From contig DAHWKJ010000107.1 of NCBI GenBank assembly GCA_027343695.1, forward strand, positions 1-48,081: a DNA stretch of 48,081 nt. Reading direction: 5' to 3'. Shown one piece after another: positions 8,256 to 17,029 of this stretch (position 1 is its first letter; each line of letters begins with the position of its first letter). The position numbers and the translations under genes were made by a program. A model generated the notes under the pieces. That model was not told the DNA's origin. It made no database searches and worked only from the letters and a program-made list of their open reading frames with translations. Source of the stretch: Sulfobacillus sp. (lineage in GTDB: Bacteria; Bacillota; Sulfobacillia; Sulfobacillales; Sulfobacillaceae).

Positions 8256-9440
8256 CTAATTAAGGACCTTCTCTAACTCGATTTCGTGGTGAATGGCTAT
8301 CCCGTGTCGTCCCGCAATGGGGATCTCGGGTTTGAGCATGCGTGCCCGATCGATGGCACCCCGATGAATCTGTACCAAATCCCATCCCCGCTTTTGATAA
8401 AATCGAACCGCCTCGAGGTTATCGTTAGACGTAATGAGCCAAAGCCGTTTGACCCCATTGTGGCGTGCCGCTAGCTCCACCGCTCCGAGCAAGCGGCTAC
8501 CGATTCCGCGGCCCGGATGGTCGCTATCCAGACTCACGACTTCCCACGCCGTGTTGCTAGCAACCGTCACCAACCCTCGGGGGACACCCGATTCGTCCTC
8601 TGCAATCCATCCGAGCACGTGATCCGGATCATGCAATACGCCTAGCGAGACGACTGCCGCCGATCCCCAATGCGTCTCCCAAAAACAACCAATCAGGGCA
8701 TTTTCATTGGCGTCGAGTTTTCGGATGTGGATCGGCTGGATTTCTGGCTCCGTCGAATCTAAGGGGACCATTGGGGACTCTTGGAGCGGGCGCCACGGCG
8801 GTACCTTTAAGTGGTTGTCCATCACATGGACCATTGCAGGGTACAATCGTTGCGGATCTCTGATGGCAAAGAGGCCATCCAATATCGTTGCGGTCTCCGG
8901 TGCCACCGCCTCGAGCAAGGGCCACTGCCTACGGTGGGTTGGAAGGGCTATTTTTTTGCTCTCGAGGACATACTGTACCGCAGTACTCATCCACGCCCCC
9001 ACACCGTACCAAAACGCTGCCGTGTCACCCTCTCGTAGCAGCGCTTCGAGAATCTTTAAGGCTTGGCGCAAGTCCCATCCCGTATAGCCAATCCGGCTCG
9101 TAACACGAGCCGCTACGGGTCCAGACTCCGGCACCCGACGGGAATCGAAATCCTCACGCTGCCATAAGATACGACGGCCCTCCAAAAGTCCCGGTCGCGT
9201 ATGATGCACCAGATCCCCCGGAACATACATCACCTCGATCGGAATGCCCTGCCAGGTGCCCCATTGCAGGTATTTTATGGAACCCTCAATCACCACCAAA
9301 AGATCGATGTCACTCACCAGATCGTGCGTACCCCGTGCCCGAGATCCGCATAGGATAACGGCTTGAACCGAAATCACATCGGCTACTTGGGTCCGAATCC
9401 AGTCGACCAGGTCTGCCTCATTGAACGCTTTTGGCATCAT
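8256..9440 (-). CDS. Fusion protein: nucleotidyltransferase + helical domain + GNAT acetyltransferase
   Basis: A 394-residue protein with two enzyme modules. Residues ~15-100 form a Pol-beta-type minimal nucleotidyltransferase with CGSRARGT (31-38) and SDIDLLVV (43-50), the G-S-x(n)-D-x-D metal site. Residues ~120-215 are mostly helical (LRQALKILEALLREGDTAAF...), as in the HEPN-like or kanamycin-nucleotidyltransferase helical bundles that partner such domains. Residues ~235-394 are a GNAT domain with HPGRGIGSRLLGAVE (308-322) and NDNLEAVRFYQKRGW (339-353), ending in a typical EIELEK tail. The frame is continuous with no sign of a sequencing join. It may modify a small molecule such as an antibiotic, or a protein or tRNA; the target is unknown. 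It converges on gadB and diverges from the MFS gene at 9546. Confidence 0.85.
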   Translation of the reverse strand: MMPKAFNEADLVDWIRTQVADVISVQAVILCGSRARGTHDLVSDIDLLVVIEGSIKYLQWGTWQGIPIEVMYVPGDLVHHTRPGLLEGRRILWQREDFDSRRVPESGPVAARVTSRIGYTGWDLRQALKILEALLREGDTAAFWYGVGAWMSTAVQYVLESKKIALPTHRRQWPLLEAVAPETATILDGLFAIRDPQRLYPAMVHVMDNHLKVPPWRPLQESPMVPLDSTEPEIQPIHIRKLDANENALIGCFWETHWGSAAVVSLGVLHDPDHVLGWIAEDESGVPRGLVTVASNTAWEVVSLDSDHPGRGIGSRLLGAVELAARHNGVKRLWLITSNDNLEAVRFYQKRGWDLVQIHRGAIDRARMLKPEIPIAGRHGIAIHHEIELEKVLN

Positions 9441-9513
9441 GAGGATAGGGTATCACCTTCATAGTATTCCATCAATCGAGTCCAAGGAATCCGTAACCGA
9501 TGAACAAAAGCCG

Positions 9514-9519
9514 TATAAT
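9514..9519 (+). promoter_or_regulatory. Possible -10 element (TATAAT) for the MFS gene
   Basis: An exact TATAAT lies 26 bases before the GTG start of the MFS gene and just ahead of its GGAGGAG site (9528-9534). The expected -35 position reads CCGTAA, a poor match, and the transcript leader would be very short. Tentative. Confidence 0.35.
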
Positions 9520-9545
9520 GTCCAAGTGGAGGAGATGGGTATTCG

Positions 9546-10760
9546 GTGACCAACAACTTAAGGTGGTTAATTACTGGACGTATTTTACGCAGCTTTTCAA
9601 CCGCATTTCTTACGGTAATATTTCCCCTGTATTTAGCGCGCGCCGGGTATTCGGCAGCCAGAATTGGTCTGGTCTTAGCGATTTCAGGCGGAGTGACCGT
9701 ACTGCTGGTGGCCGGTGTCGGTCTTGCCGCAGACAAGTATGGTCGCAAGCGGGTCATCATGGGGCTAGCGATGCTCGCGGTGCTGGGCGGACTCGGGATG
9801 GCACTCTCCCCAGCGTTTTGGATCGTCATCCTAGCCAGTGGGTTGGGTGGCGTCGGGCGAGGCGGCGGAGCTGGTAGTGGAGGGTCCTGGGGCCCGGTTT
9901 TTCCAGCCGAACAACCCCTCGTTGCGGATTCGATTGGCGTGGCAGACCGAACGCGTGCGTTTGGGCAACTCTCGTTTGTGGGAGTGATGGCGGGCGCCGC
10001 AGGATCTTTGGTGGCAGTGGTCCCAAGCCTCCTACATGGGCAAGGGATGAGCTGGCTAGAAAGTTATCGCTGGCTCTTTGGGGCTAGTGCCCTGATTTCT
10101 TTGGGCATGGTGTTCGCTACCGTACCGATCCGGGAGTCACCCCCGTCGACGGCCATTGTCGACCCCGGTGCGTCCCCTATCTCGGTGCGGCGCCTCGTAG
10201 GCCGATTAGGTGTGACCAATGCGCTCAACGGACTCGGGTTTGGCTTTTTGGGTCCGCTCTTAACCTATTGGTTCTACCGCCGCTATGGGGTAGGTCCGGC
10301 GGAAATTGGTGTTGTCTATACGATCGTCAATCTCGCCTCCGCATTCCCGTATTTATGGTCCGCCCCTCTCACCAAGATTCTCGGCGCGGTGAAAACGGTC
10401 GTCGTCACGCGCGGCATCAGTCTAGTGGCTCTGTTACTGATGATCTGGGCCCCGAGTTTTTGGGTAGCGGGACTCTTATACACCCTACGCATGGCTTTTA
10501 ACTCGCTCGGTATGCCTGCACGTCAGTCCTATGTGATGGGCGTCAGCGATCCACGCTTCCGAAGTCGAGTTTCGGCATTTGGATCCCTACCCTCTCAGGT
10601 CACGTCGATGATTAGTCCAGCGGTGGGTGGGGCTTTAATGGATAGTTTTCTGGAAGTTCCGATCTTGGGTGCTGTCATTTTTATGAGCCTCAATTTGGTC
10701 ACCTATTATTATGCTTTTCGCGACGTCCCGGCCGAAGGCGAACGATCGCACGCCAGTTAG
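9546..10760 (+). CDS. MFS transporter, first of a tandem pair
   Basis: A 404-residue major facilitator protein with about 12 hydrophobic segments. The loop between segments 2 and 3 carries the MFS motif A core DKYGRKR (63-69). A Gly-rich stretch after segment 4 (GLGGVGRGGGAGSGGSWGP) is longer than usual. The start is GTG, chosen because GGAGGAG lies 11-12 bases upstream and the first hydrophobic segment begins directly after it. The family includes drug and sugar exporters driven by proton gradient; substrate unknown. The next gene on the strand, 72 bases on, is a second MFS protein of different sequence, so the two may be co-expressed. Confidence 0.9.
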   Translation: MTNNLRWLITGRILRSFSTAFLTVIFPLYLARAGYSAARIGLVLAISGGVTVLLVAGVGLAADKYGRKRVIMGLAMLAVLGGLGMALSPAFWIVILASGLGGVGRGGGAGSGGSWGPVFPAEQPLVADSIGVADRTRAFGQLSFVGVMAGAAGSLVAVVPSLLHGQGMSWLESYRWLFGASALISLGMVFATVPIRESPPSTAIVDPGASPISVRRLVGRLGVTNALNGLGFGFLGPLLTYWFYRRYGVGPAEIGVVYTIVNLASAFPYLWSAPLTKILGAVKTVVVTRGISLVALLLMIWAPSFWVAGLLYTLRMAFNSLGMPARQSYVMGVSDPRFRSRVSAFGSLPSQVTSMISPAVGGALMDSFLEVPILGAVIFMSLNLVTYYYAFRDVPAEGERSHAS

Positions 10761-10831
10761 CGATGCCGTCCACGAGGAAGTCTTACGCCGCTTTGGATTA
10801 TCTGAAAAACTTAGGATAGGACGGGATTCGA

Positions 10832-12070
10832 GTGCCCAGTCACGCATGGTGGCGTCATCTAGGCGCTCAACGATTCTTTATCGGCCTGCCGCTCTATTAC
10901 ATGGCAGAAAACATGTGGACCATCGTCCTCTTATGGCGCGTGTTAAAATTGACCCACTCGCCCGTATGGATGGCGTGGGGCGTCGCTGCACAAACCATTC
11001 CCATGGTGGTCGTCGGTATCTGGGGTGCCCATCGAGGTGGTGGCAAAACGTTGTCCTATCTGGTTGGAGCCCAGGTCCTAGCGATGGGCTCCGGTGGCTG
11101 GCTAGCCCCAGGCCAAGCCATTGGGTTAATTGTGTTGGCGGCACTAAACGGATGGCTCTATGCCCGGGTGATCCCCTCGGCCCAAGCCTATCTGATGCGC
11201 ACCACGTCCGACCCTCATCTAAGCCGTGCTTCCGCACGCTATGAACTCGGGTCAAGAGTGGGTGTTTTGTTAGGTCCTGTAGTCGGCGGCGCCAGTCTGG
11301 TGGTGTTACCGGTGGGATGGATTCTAACCGTTATTGCCGTACTCTGGGCCGCTGTATGGTGGACCTGGCGCGGCATTCCTCAAGACCTCGTCACCCGAGC
11401 TCCCGGAGCTCAAGAGAAGACCACCTGGAGCGGCTTTCACCAAGCTGTAACGGTAGTAGCACGCGACCGCTTCCTCGGGACCGCGTTAGTCATCCGCGGC
11501 ATGAATAATCTGCTCTGGCCAGCATTTACCCTGGCCATTCCACTTTTAAGTCTTGAAGTCTGGCATGCCGGTGCTGGGGGCTTCGGCGTCCTGCGCTCGG
11601 TTTGGGGTCTTAGTACCATTCTCGGTACTCTCGTGGTGGTTCCGCTCTTCGTCAACCGCCTCCAAAGCGTGTACTTTCTCTCCTGGTTAGTATCAGGAAT
11701 TGGATTCTTCGCCATTGCCGTAAGCCCCTTGTACGCATGGGCGCTTGCCGCTAGTGTAATCGGGGCCTTAGGAAGTCCCCTGGTGCACGTAGCGTTGGAC
11801 ACCCATATTGGGCGGCACATCGATAAAGATCTCCAAGGGCGTCTTTTTGCCCTACAGCAATTTATCATGTCCGTGTTAAACGTGATGGGCTTGGGGTTGG
11901 TTTCGTGGGGACTCGAGGTCACCACGCCCGGCACGCTGTTAGCGACGGCGGGCATCATAATGATGATGGCAGCCCTATTCGGACTCTTCTGGTGGTGGCG
12001 GGTGCGACCACCGGCCGCCACATCTTATGGCCAGGCATCCGTTATAGATGCTGGCGAGCTAGACGGATAA
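10832..12070 (+). CDS. MFS transporter, second of a tandem pair
   Basis: A 412-residue integral membrane protein with about 12 segments and a typical MFS arrangement: an amphipathic N-terminus, a GVAAQTIPMVVVGIWGAHRGG segment 2 to loop 2-3 with a weak motif A, and LGSRVGVLLGPVVGGASLV around segment 5. The GTG start has a weak AGGACGGGA site upstream. It is not a close copy of the preceding MFS gene, so the pair is not a recent duplication. Its 3' end overlaps the convergent small membrane-protein gene by 29 bases. Substrate unknown. Confidence 0.88.
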   Translation: MPSHAWWRHLGAQRFFIGLPLYYMAENMWTIVLLWRVLKLTHSPVWMAWGVAAQTIPMVVVGIWGAHRGGGKTLSYLVGAQVLAMGSGGWLAPGQAIGLIVLAALNGWLYARVIPSAQAYLMRTTSDPHLSRASARYELGSRVGVLLGPVVGGASLVVLPVGWILTVIAVLWAAVWWTWRGIPQDLVTRAPGAQEKTTWSGFHQAVTVVARDRFLGTALVIRGMNNLLWPAFTLAIPLLSLEVWHAGAGGFGVLRSVWGLSTILGTLVVVPLFVNRLQSVYFLSWLVSGIGFFAIAVSPLYAWALAASVIGALGSPLVHVALDTHIGRHIDKDLQGRLFALQQFIMSVLNVMGLGLVSWGLEVTTPGTLLATAGIIMMMAALFGLFWWWRVRPPAATSYGQASVIDAGELDG

Positions 12071-12380
12071 GAGTGGTCAGCTCTTGACTCAGCTTTTGGA
12101 GCCCATTTTGTACCGTGACCAGGAGTTCTTGCAACCGAGCATTGACCGACGATAACTTGGATGACTGACCCTGTAGTTGGCGCGAAATTCCCGATAGTGT
12201 GCTATTCGTCAAGCCGAGTCGATGCAGTCCCCACACCGCGATCACGACCAAGATAAGTAAGAGGACCACCAAAGTCCCTAAGGCGCGAGCCCAGCCATGC
12301 CGGCGGTGGCGACGTGGTTTCGATGACCGTATGGTCGTCGCGGGTTCAGGATTCTCGGTACTACGCATGGATTGAGACAT
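12042..12380 (-). CDS. Small single-pass membrane protein, unknown function
   Basis: A 112-residue protein with a basic, Arg/His-rich cytoplasmic start (SSKPRRHRRHGWARA), one hydrophobic segment (LGTLVVLLLILVVIAVWGLHRLGL) and a C-terminal tail rich in Leu, Gln and Ser with heptad-like spacing (LSSVNARLQELLVTVQNGLQKLSQEL). The tail suggests a coiled coil. The open frame extends to 12491, but the ATG at 12380 follows GAGGGGGCAGTGAA, a good ribosome binding site, so I start there. It lies 70 bases after the Nudix gene on the same strand. I do not recognise the family. Confidence 0.65.
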   Translation of the reverse strand: MSQSMRSTENPEPATTIRSSKPRRHRRHGWARALGTLVVLLLILVVIAVWGLHRLGLTNSTLSGISRQLQGQSSKLSSVNARLQELLVTVQNGLQKLSQELTTLIRLARQHL

Positions 12381-12450
12381 TTCACTGCCCCCTCTTGTCT
12401 GCCGTTTGATATGACAGAATTCGAAGGACTGGACCTGGAATATGGGGGTG

Positions 12451-13071
12451 TCATTGATGACGGACCTCGCGGGATCTAAAATGCTCGACAAGGGCTGAAA
12501 AAACGGTCTTGTAATAGTCCTTTGAGTGGGGAACCAACATCCCCGCGTCCACGACTTGAGTGATATCTCGCGTGATAACCGTCATACTGTCACGAAGACC
12601 TTGAACCAGCGCGGCGGCCTCATTCAGCCGCACCCGACCTACATCCGCCACTTCAGACGACGCCCACTCCAATTGAGTAATCTCACACGGTGCAGTGGCG
12701 AAGAATACGTGGCACAGCTCACGGTCCGCTCCTTCTCTCCCGAGAATTTCGTCCGGCACCACCCCGAAGTAGTATGCACTATCCGGGTGGATGTCGATGC
12801 CCAACTCTTCTCGAATTTCCCGAAATCCATCGCGAGGCCCTTCTCCTACCATCAGGTGGCCCGCCACCGTAATGTCCCAAAGGTCCCTATATTGCGCTTT
12901 TTCAGGCGAGCGGCGTTGAAACCATACCCACGGAACGCCCTCGTTAATCTCTACAAACCAGATTTGAAAGGTTTGATGCCATAATCCCTTGCGGTGAACG
13001 TCATGGCGTGTAGCGTACCCTAAAGGCGTTCCGTCCGCGTCAAACACCTCTAAAATTTCCTCAGTTTCCAC
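12451..13071 (-). CDS. Nudix hydrolase, YfcD / isopentenyl-diphosphate-isomerase-like type
   Basis: A 206-residue Nudix protein. It opens with EEILEVFDADGTPLGYATRHDVHRKGLWHQTFQIW, the entry typical of the YfcD/IDI-like branch. The Nudix box follows (GHLMVGEGPRDGF then REIREELGI), with the metal-binding REIREE present. The spacing between the first Glu and the REIREE is six residues rather than the textbook seven. Family members hydrolyse nucleoside-diphosphate-linked or related pyrophosphates; substrate unknown. The frame opens at 13101, but the GTG at 13071 stands 7 bases after a GGGGGAGGGG site and is preferred. Probably co-transcribed with the small membrane protein downstream. Confidence 0.85.
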   Translation of the reverse strand: METEEILEVFDADGTPLGYATRHDVHRKGLWHQTFQIWFVEINEGVPWVWFQRRSPEKAQYRDLWDITVAGHLMVGEGPRDGFREIREELGIDIHPDSAYYFGVVPDEILGREGADRELCHVFFATAPCEITQLEWASSEVADVGRVRLNEAAALVQGLRDSMTVITRDITQVVDAGMLVPHSKDYYKTVFSALVEHFRSREVRHQ

Positions 13072-13178
13072 GTCAAATCCCCTCCCCCAGGAGCGTACCA
13101 CATCTGGATCTACGAAGTGTCTACCGTAACCTTCGGTATCCCTCCGGCGTTATTGGTGCATTAAGGGAGGTAAGCCCC

Positions 13179-14147
13179 ATGCGTAAGGTAACCCTATTGA
13201 CACTGGCTCCAACGGCTTTATTTTTGATGGCCGGTTGCGGTTTTTCCGGGTCCGGCACAGTCGTCCCAACCGCCCACTCATCGGGATCGGCTCCGGTATC
13301 TAGCCAGACTATCCCCACAACGAATAGTTCGACCCCCTCGTCGAGCACGACGCCCACCAGTTCCGTGGCCCCGTCGTCATCAGCGTCGACAATCACGACG
13401 ACCACTGGGAGTCCCAGTGTGTCAAACGCGTCCGTCACCATGCAAGCTATGCAAGACCTATCGAAGGATAACACGGGACTTCCGTTGGCTTATCCCAGCG
13501 TCTTACCGCCGCCTCCAGGGCCTGGCTTTGGCTATTTGACGGCCACCACCCACGCAAACACCACATCCTGGTTTGTCCAGCTACTCGACACCAGTACGCC
13601 ACTCGGCGTCAACAACCCCACAATTGCGAGTCATCTTGCACCCCCAGCGCCTTATGTTGGATCCTGGGGTCTTACCCTGTTAGGGACTGCTCTGCCCGTC
13701 ACCACAACCCCCGAACGGGCTGGTGTCTTACGAAGTCAAAATCCTTTATGGTCTGCTTCCGAAGCCGCGATTAAGGCTACGGGATCCTCGAAGGTGAGCG
13801 TGGGCAACAACGGGGCTACGTTGGGAGCGACAGTGTACACCTACAACAATACAGGCTCGACCGCTAAAATCATGTGGACCGAAGGAAATTGGACGATCGC
13901 CGTGGTGGGTTCCACCGCAGCGAACGAGCAACCCATCGCCAACTCGATTGTCGACTATCTGCACACCCACTACCTTCCCCCGTATCCGGGCCTAATCATG
14001 GTGCAAATGACCAGCCCCACCAATGCGGTGACCCGGATTGATTGGATCCAAGGCGACCAACTCCTATACGTCGCCACCCGCCAACCAATGTCGACCAACC
14101 CGATTGATGCGGCAGCGATGGTGGTCCATTGGACCGGCTACCATTAG
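13179..14147 (+). CDS. Secreted lipoprotein with Ser/Thr-rich linker, unknown function
   Basis: A 322-residue protein starting with a lipoprotein signal: MRKVTLLTL..., hydrophobic run, lipobox LMAGC with Cys at 20. Residues ~25-85 are a low-complexity Ser/Thr/Pro/Val linker, typical of lipoproteins that hold a domain away from the membrane. The remaining ~240 residues form a globular domain with several aromatic/Gly strands (TSWFVQLLDTSTPLGV, YVGSWGLTLLG, TAKIMWTEGNWTIAVVGS) that I do not recognise. AAGGGAGG precedes the ATG. It is on the opposite strand from the Nudix gene and converges on the pentapeptide gene, 10 bases from stop to stop. Confidence 0.8.
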   Translation: MRKVTLLTLAPTALFLMAGCGFSGSGTVVPTAHSSGSAPVSSQTIPTTNSSTPSSSTTPTSSVAPSSSASTITTTTGSPSVSNASVTMQAMQDLSKDNTGLPLAYPSVLPPPPGPGFGYLTATTHANTTSWFVQLLDTSTPLGVNNPTIASHLAPPAPYVGSWGLTLLGTALPVTTTPERAGVLRSQNPLWSASEAAIKATGSSKVSVGNNGATLGATVYTYNNTGSTAKIMWTEGNWTIAVVGSTAANEQPIANSIVDYLHTHYLPPYPGLIMVQMTSPTNAVTRIDWIQGDQLLYVATRQPMSTNPIDAAAMVVHWTGYH

Positions 14148-14157
14148 AGCCCGGGCC

Positions 14158-14742
14158 CTAATCTCTAACCGTGGCGCCCAACGACCGGACCACCTGAATG
14201 GCTTGAGCCTGATCGAGGATCACTTGGTGCAATGCCACGGGGACCCAATTAATGCCCTCGATCTCGGCCCCCCGGAGATCGGCATCCGTCAAATTTGCCT
14301 TGTCCAGCACGACCCGAGTGAGGTCCGCCGAATGGAACTGTACTTGCCGCAAATCCGCTCCGTAGAAATCGGCTTCCCGCCACTGCATCCCCGAAAAATC
14401 TTGGCCGGATAGTACTTGATAACGCATACGGGTCGATGACCAGTCGCCGCCCCGAATCACGATTCCAGCCAAGTCCGCCTGCTCCAGACTATTGCCTACC
14501 ATTTTAAGATCGATTAGCTGAGCCCCAATAAATCGGGCCCAACGCCACTCACACGCCGCGAAAAAACTGTCTTTGAGGATCGCATGATTGAAGGAGGCTC
14601 CGGTAAAGTCACAATGAAGAAACCGGCATCCCCGAATCTCTGCCCCCTCCCAACGGACATGACGAAAGTTGGCCTGGTCGAATGTCTTTTGGTGCCAGAC
14701 CACACCTTCCAGGTTGGCTTCTTCCCAGTCTACGTCACTCAC
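14158..14742 (-). CDS. Pentapeptide-repeat protein
   Basis: About 194 residues, most of them five-residue A(D/N)LxX-type repeats that fold as a right-handed square beta helix: ANLEGVVW, ANFRHVRWEGAEIRGCRF, CDFTGASFNHAIL, ADLAGIVIRGGDW, ADFYGADLRQVQFHSADLTRVVLDKANLTDADLRGAEIEG. Such proteins range from DNA mimics that protect gyrase to structural scaffolds; nothing here decides. The start is uncertain. GTG at 14742 begins just before the repeats. A TTG at 14811 or the first ATG at 14922 are alternatives, but these would overlap the 5' part of the divergent flippase gene at 14822 or crowd its ribosome binding site. Confidence 0.8.
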   Translation of the reverse strand: MSDVDWEEANLEGVVWHQKTFDQANFRHVRWEGAEIRGCRFLHCDFTGASFNHAILKDSFFAACEWRWARFIGAQLIDLKMVGNSLEQADLAGIVIRGGDWSSTRMRYQVLSGQDFSGMQWREADFYGADLRQVQFHSADLTRVVLDKANLTDADLRGAEIEGINWVPVALHQVILDQAQAIQVVRSLGATVRD

Positions 14743-14821
14743 CCGCTCACGCCCGCCTTTACGGAAAGGTTTGATTTGGTTATCATACAGCGAGACCGGA
14801 CCCCAAGACAAGGAGACCCCG

Positions 14822-16429
14822 ATGGCGGAATCCACACGCACCCAAAAAGTGTTGAGAAACTCGATGGCGATGACACTGGCCACCGCACTCACCTTGTTGA
14901 TGGGATTCGTCGTGATTCCCATCGCGATAGGCCGAGTCGGGCTGGTGCTGTATGGGGTATGGGTGATTTTATCCGGCGTACTGAGTTATTTTTCCTTATT
15001 CGACCTCGGCGTTGGGGGTACATTCGTCACCCAGCTCGCCATGGCGGCCAGCCGGCACGATCGTCTGACGGTGCGCCAAATCGTTACGGTGAGTCTTGTC
15101 TTATATGCCATAATGGCTACCATTTTGAGCCCTGCGGCCGCCTACGTAGCTCCGCATCTGGGAACCTGGTTCCACCTAGGACCAAGCGACCAGAAACTCG
15201 TCCAGGGATTGTTTTGGTGGGTGTATGCCTACCTCTTTTTATCTCAAGCCTTTAACGTATTCGCCTCGCTCCTAATCGGGTTGCAACGCATGCGTCTGGT
15301 ATCGGTGGTCAGCGTCATCACCCAAATCATTAACTATACAGTGCTCCTGGTAGCCCTCGCCGGGCATTGGGGCCTTTATAGCTTTGTCCTCGCCAACTAC
15401 GTCTCGTGGGGTGCGGCCACACTCTTTTACATGATCTTGACTAGCATCTGGGTCAAAGCGATCCCCTTCAGTAACCCATTCCGGATCTCTACCCCGCTTA
15501 TCAAGACCATGCTGTCGTTTGGCGGATGGATTCAAATTAACCGGTTGTCTAATCAAATTAATAACGAAACCGATCGCATTTTGATCGGTCTCTATGTCAA
15601 CACCGCCGTCGCCGGAGTCTATCAGTTAGGGAACAAATTGGCCCAGTTGTCACGGCGCTTTCCCCTAAACTTTGCCGGCGCATTATTACCGGTATTTTCT
15701 GTGTGGGAGGCCGAACAGCAGTCCCAAGAACAAATCCGTGTGCATTACATCGACGCCAGCCGTTACTTAGCGTTAGCCACCTTCTTTCTGTCCGGCCTGA
15801 TTACGGCCACTAGTGCTGCTATCCTAGTGTTTTGGCTGCATCATCGTTACCCGCAATTTTTCCTTATCGTGGTGCTGTTACTGATAACCTATAGCATCAA
15901 TAACCTGACCGGGATCGGCACCACGTTTTTACGGGGGATAGGAAAACCTCGCTTGGAATCGTATTATGCCATGGTCGGTAGCAGCCTCAAATTAGGATTG
16001 TCGCTGGCTCTGGCCCCCCACTTTGGGCTCATGGGGATCCTCATCGGTACCACAATCGGAACCGTACTCGGCTCCTTGTACTTTCTCTGGTTATTTTTCC
16101 GGCTGGTAGCGCTGAACTGGTGGCACGGTTTGATCCGTTGGCTGATTCCTCTGTTGCTCGCAACCTTGCCGCCGGTGGTTTTGGTGCATTGGTTGACGCA
16201 TTGGAGCCTCACCGTGGCGCCGACTCGCCTCTGGGCATTCGAAACCTTGGTTCTCATGTCGCTGGTCTATAGCGGGGGATTCCTGGTGATGTTACGGGTG
16301 GCCCGTTTTTATTCCCCGGGCGACGAACAGAGATTAGCCCGATTCATCCCCCGTCCGGGCCTTCGCTGGATGCAACGTTTACACTTGCTACCGAACCCAG
16401 CGCCCTCGTCCCGCGTTCAGTCTAAGTAA
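14822..16429 (+). CDS. Polysaccharide/lipid flippase-like membrane protein (MATE/Wzx superfamily)
   Basis: A 535-residue protein with 12-14 hydrophobic segments and the layout of the MVF/oligosaccharide flippase group. An N-terminal VLRNSMAMTLATALTLLMGFVVIPIAIGRVG opens the first helix, SFGGWIQINRLSNQINNETDRILIGLYVNTAVAGVYQLGNKLAQLSRRF marks the conserved segment 7-8 loop, and TTFLRGIGKPRLESYYAMVGS lies later. Such proteins flip undecaprenyl-linked sugars or similar amphiphiles. ATG at 14822 has AAGGAG 8 bases upstream; the frame is open further upstream but lacks a start with a site. No glycosyltransferases are adjacent, so the substrate is unclear. Its end overlaps the convergent Nudix gene by 13 bases. 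Confidence 0.85.
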   Translation: MAESTRTQKVLRNSMAMTLATALTLLMGFVVIPIAIGRVGLVLYGVWVILSGVLSYFSLFDLGVGGTFVTQLAMAASRHDRLTVRQIVTVSLVLYAIMATILSPAAAYVAPHLGTWFHLGPSDQKLVQGLFWWVYAYLFLSQAFNVFASLLIGLQRMRLVSVVSVITQIINYTVLLVALAGHWGLYSFVLANYVSWGAATLFYMILTSIWVKAIPFSNPFRISTPLIKTMLSFGGWIQINRLSNQINNETDRILIGLYVNTAVAGVYQLGNKLAQLSRRFPLNFAGALLPVFSVWEAEQQSQEQIRVHYIDASRYLALATFFLSGLITATSAAILVFWLHHRYPQFFLIVVLLLITYSINNLTGIGTTFLRGIGKPRLESYYAMVGSSLKLGLSLALAPHFGLMGILIGTTIGTVLGSLYFLWLFFRLVALNWWHGLIRWLIPLLLATLPPVVLVHWLTHWSLTVAPTRLWAFETLVLMSLVYSGGFLVMLRVARFYSPGDEQRLARFIPRPGLRWMQRLHLLPNPAPSSRVQSK

Positions 16430-17013
16430 CCCACCAAGCCTTCTAAAGCGTGCAATACCCTGGACCAATGTCCCGGATGGAATCGATCCGGCCCTGGGAT
16501 CCGATCCGTCCCGAACCACTGTACCTCGATAATTTCCGACTCTTGTGGTTTCAATATCCCTCCCACAGCTTCCCCGCCAATCACAATGTGATAGAGATGA
16601 TGGGCTAGTTCACGCCGATCCATCCAGTTGTCGTAGACTCCTACCACTCGGGTCGGGTTCATGATAAGGCCCGTTTCTTCTTGTACCTCCCGGGCCACCG
16701 CAACGCTTGGGCGTTCTCCAATTTCTACGGCCCCACCCGGCATCGCCCATAAACCCGTATCACGCCGGCGCACCAGAAGAATCTCGGAGTTCTGGTTGAT
16801 CAAAGCCCCATCCACCCCGATCTTCGGTGTCACCGGAGACGCCGGAATTCTACCCGGCGACTCGATGGGTACCGCGCCTAAACTACGAGCCAATTCCTGT
16901 ATGCGTTGGTAACGCTTCATGTCATACTCGTTGCTTGCCCAGTGTAGCCCATCCGTGGCTAAGCCCTCTAAGATTTCAGCAATGCGAATAGCGTTTAAGG
17001 TGTCTTCTCCCAC
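16417..17013 (-). CDS. Nudix hydrolase with N-terminal helical domain (ADP-ribose pyrophosphatase-like)
   Basis: A 198-residue protein in two parts. A helical N-terminal domain (IRIAEILEGLATDGLHWASNEYDMKRYQRIQELARSLG, ~9-46) is of the kind found before the Nudix domain in a family of Firmicute hydrolases. A Nudix fold follows (~65-190) with an intact box, GGAVEIGERPSVAV then AREVQEETGL, at ~92-115. The substrate is probably a nucleoside diphosphate derivative. The GTG start sits behind AGGAGAG. It is followed on the other strand by the overlapping flippase end, and preceded by the Mrr-like gene with a 16-base gap, so GNAT (18183), Mrr-like and Nudix probably form one transcript. Confidence 0.9.
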   Translation of the reverse strand: MGEDTLNAIRIAEILEGLATDGLHWASNEYDMKRYQRIQELARSLGAVPIESPGRIPASPVTPKIGVDGALINQNSEILLVRRRDTGLWAMPGGAVEIGERPSVAVAREVQEETGLIMNPTRVVGVYDNWMDRRELAHHLYHIVIGGEAVGGILKPQESEIIEVQWFGTDRIPGPDRFHPGHWSRVLHALEGLVGYLD

Positions 17014-17029
17014 GATTAATCTCTCCTTA

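Noticed and set aside
9437-9829. 130-codon minus-strand frame ending at the start of the nucleotidyltransferase fusion
   Set aside because: It is antisense to the start of the MFS gene and has no ribosome binding site; I first considered it as an operon partner because of the four-base overlap.
11437-12021. 194-codon minus-strand frame inside the second MFS gene
   Set aside because: The plus-strand MFS protein has clear transmembrane organisation; this frame is its antisense shadow, rich in Pro, Arg and Thr.
14584-15255. 223-codon plus-strand frame overlapping the pentapeptide and flippase genes
   Set aside because: It overlaps both supported genes out of frame and has no domain-like pattern; its N-terminal part is antisense to the repeats.
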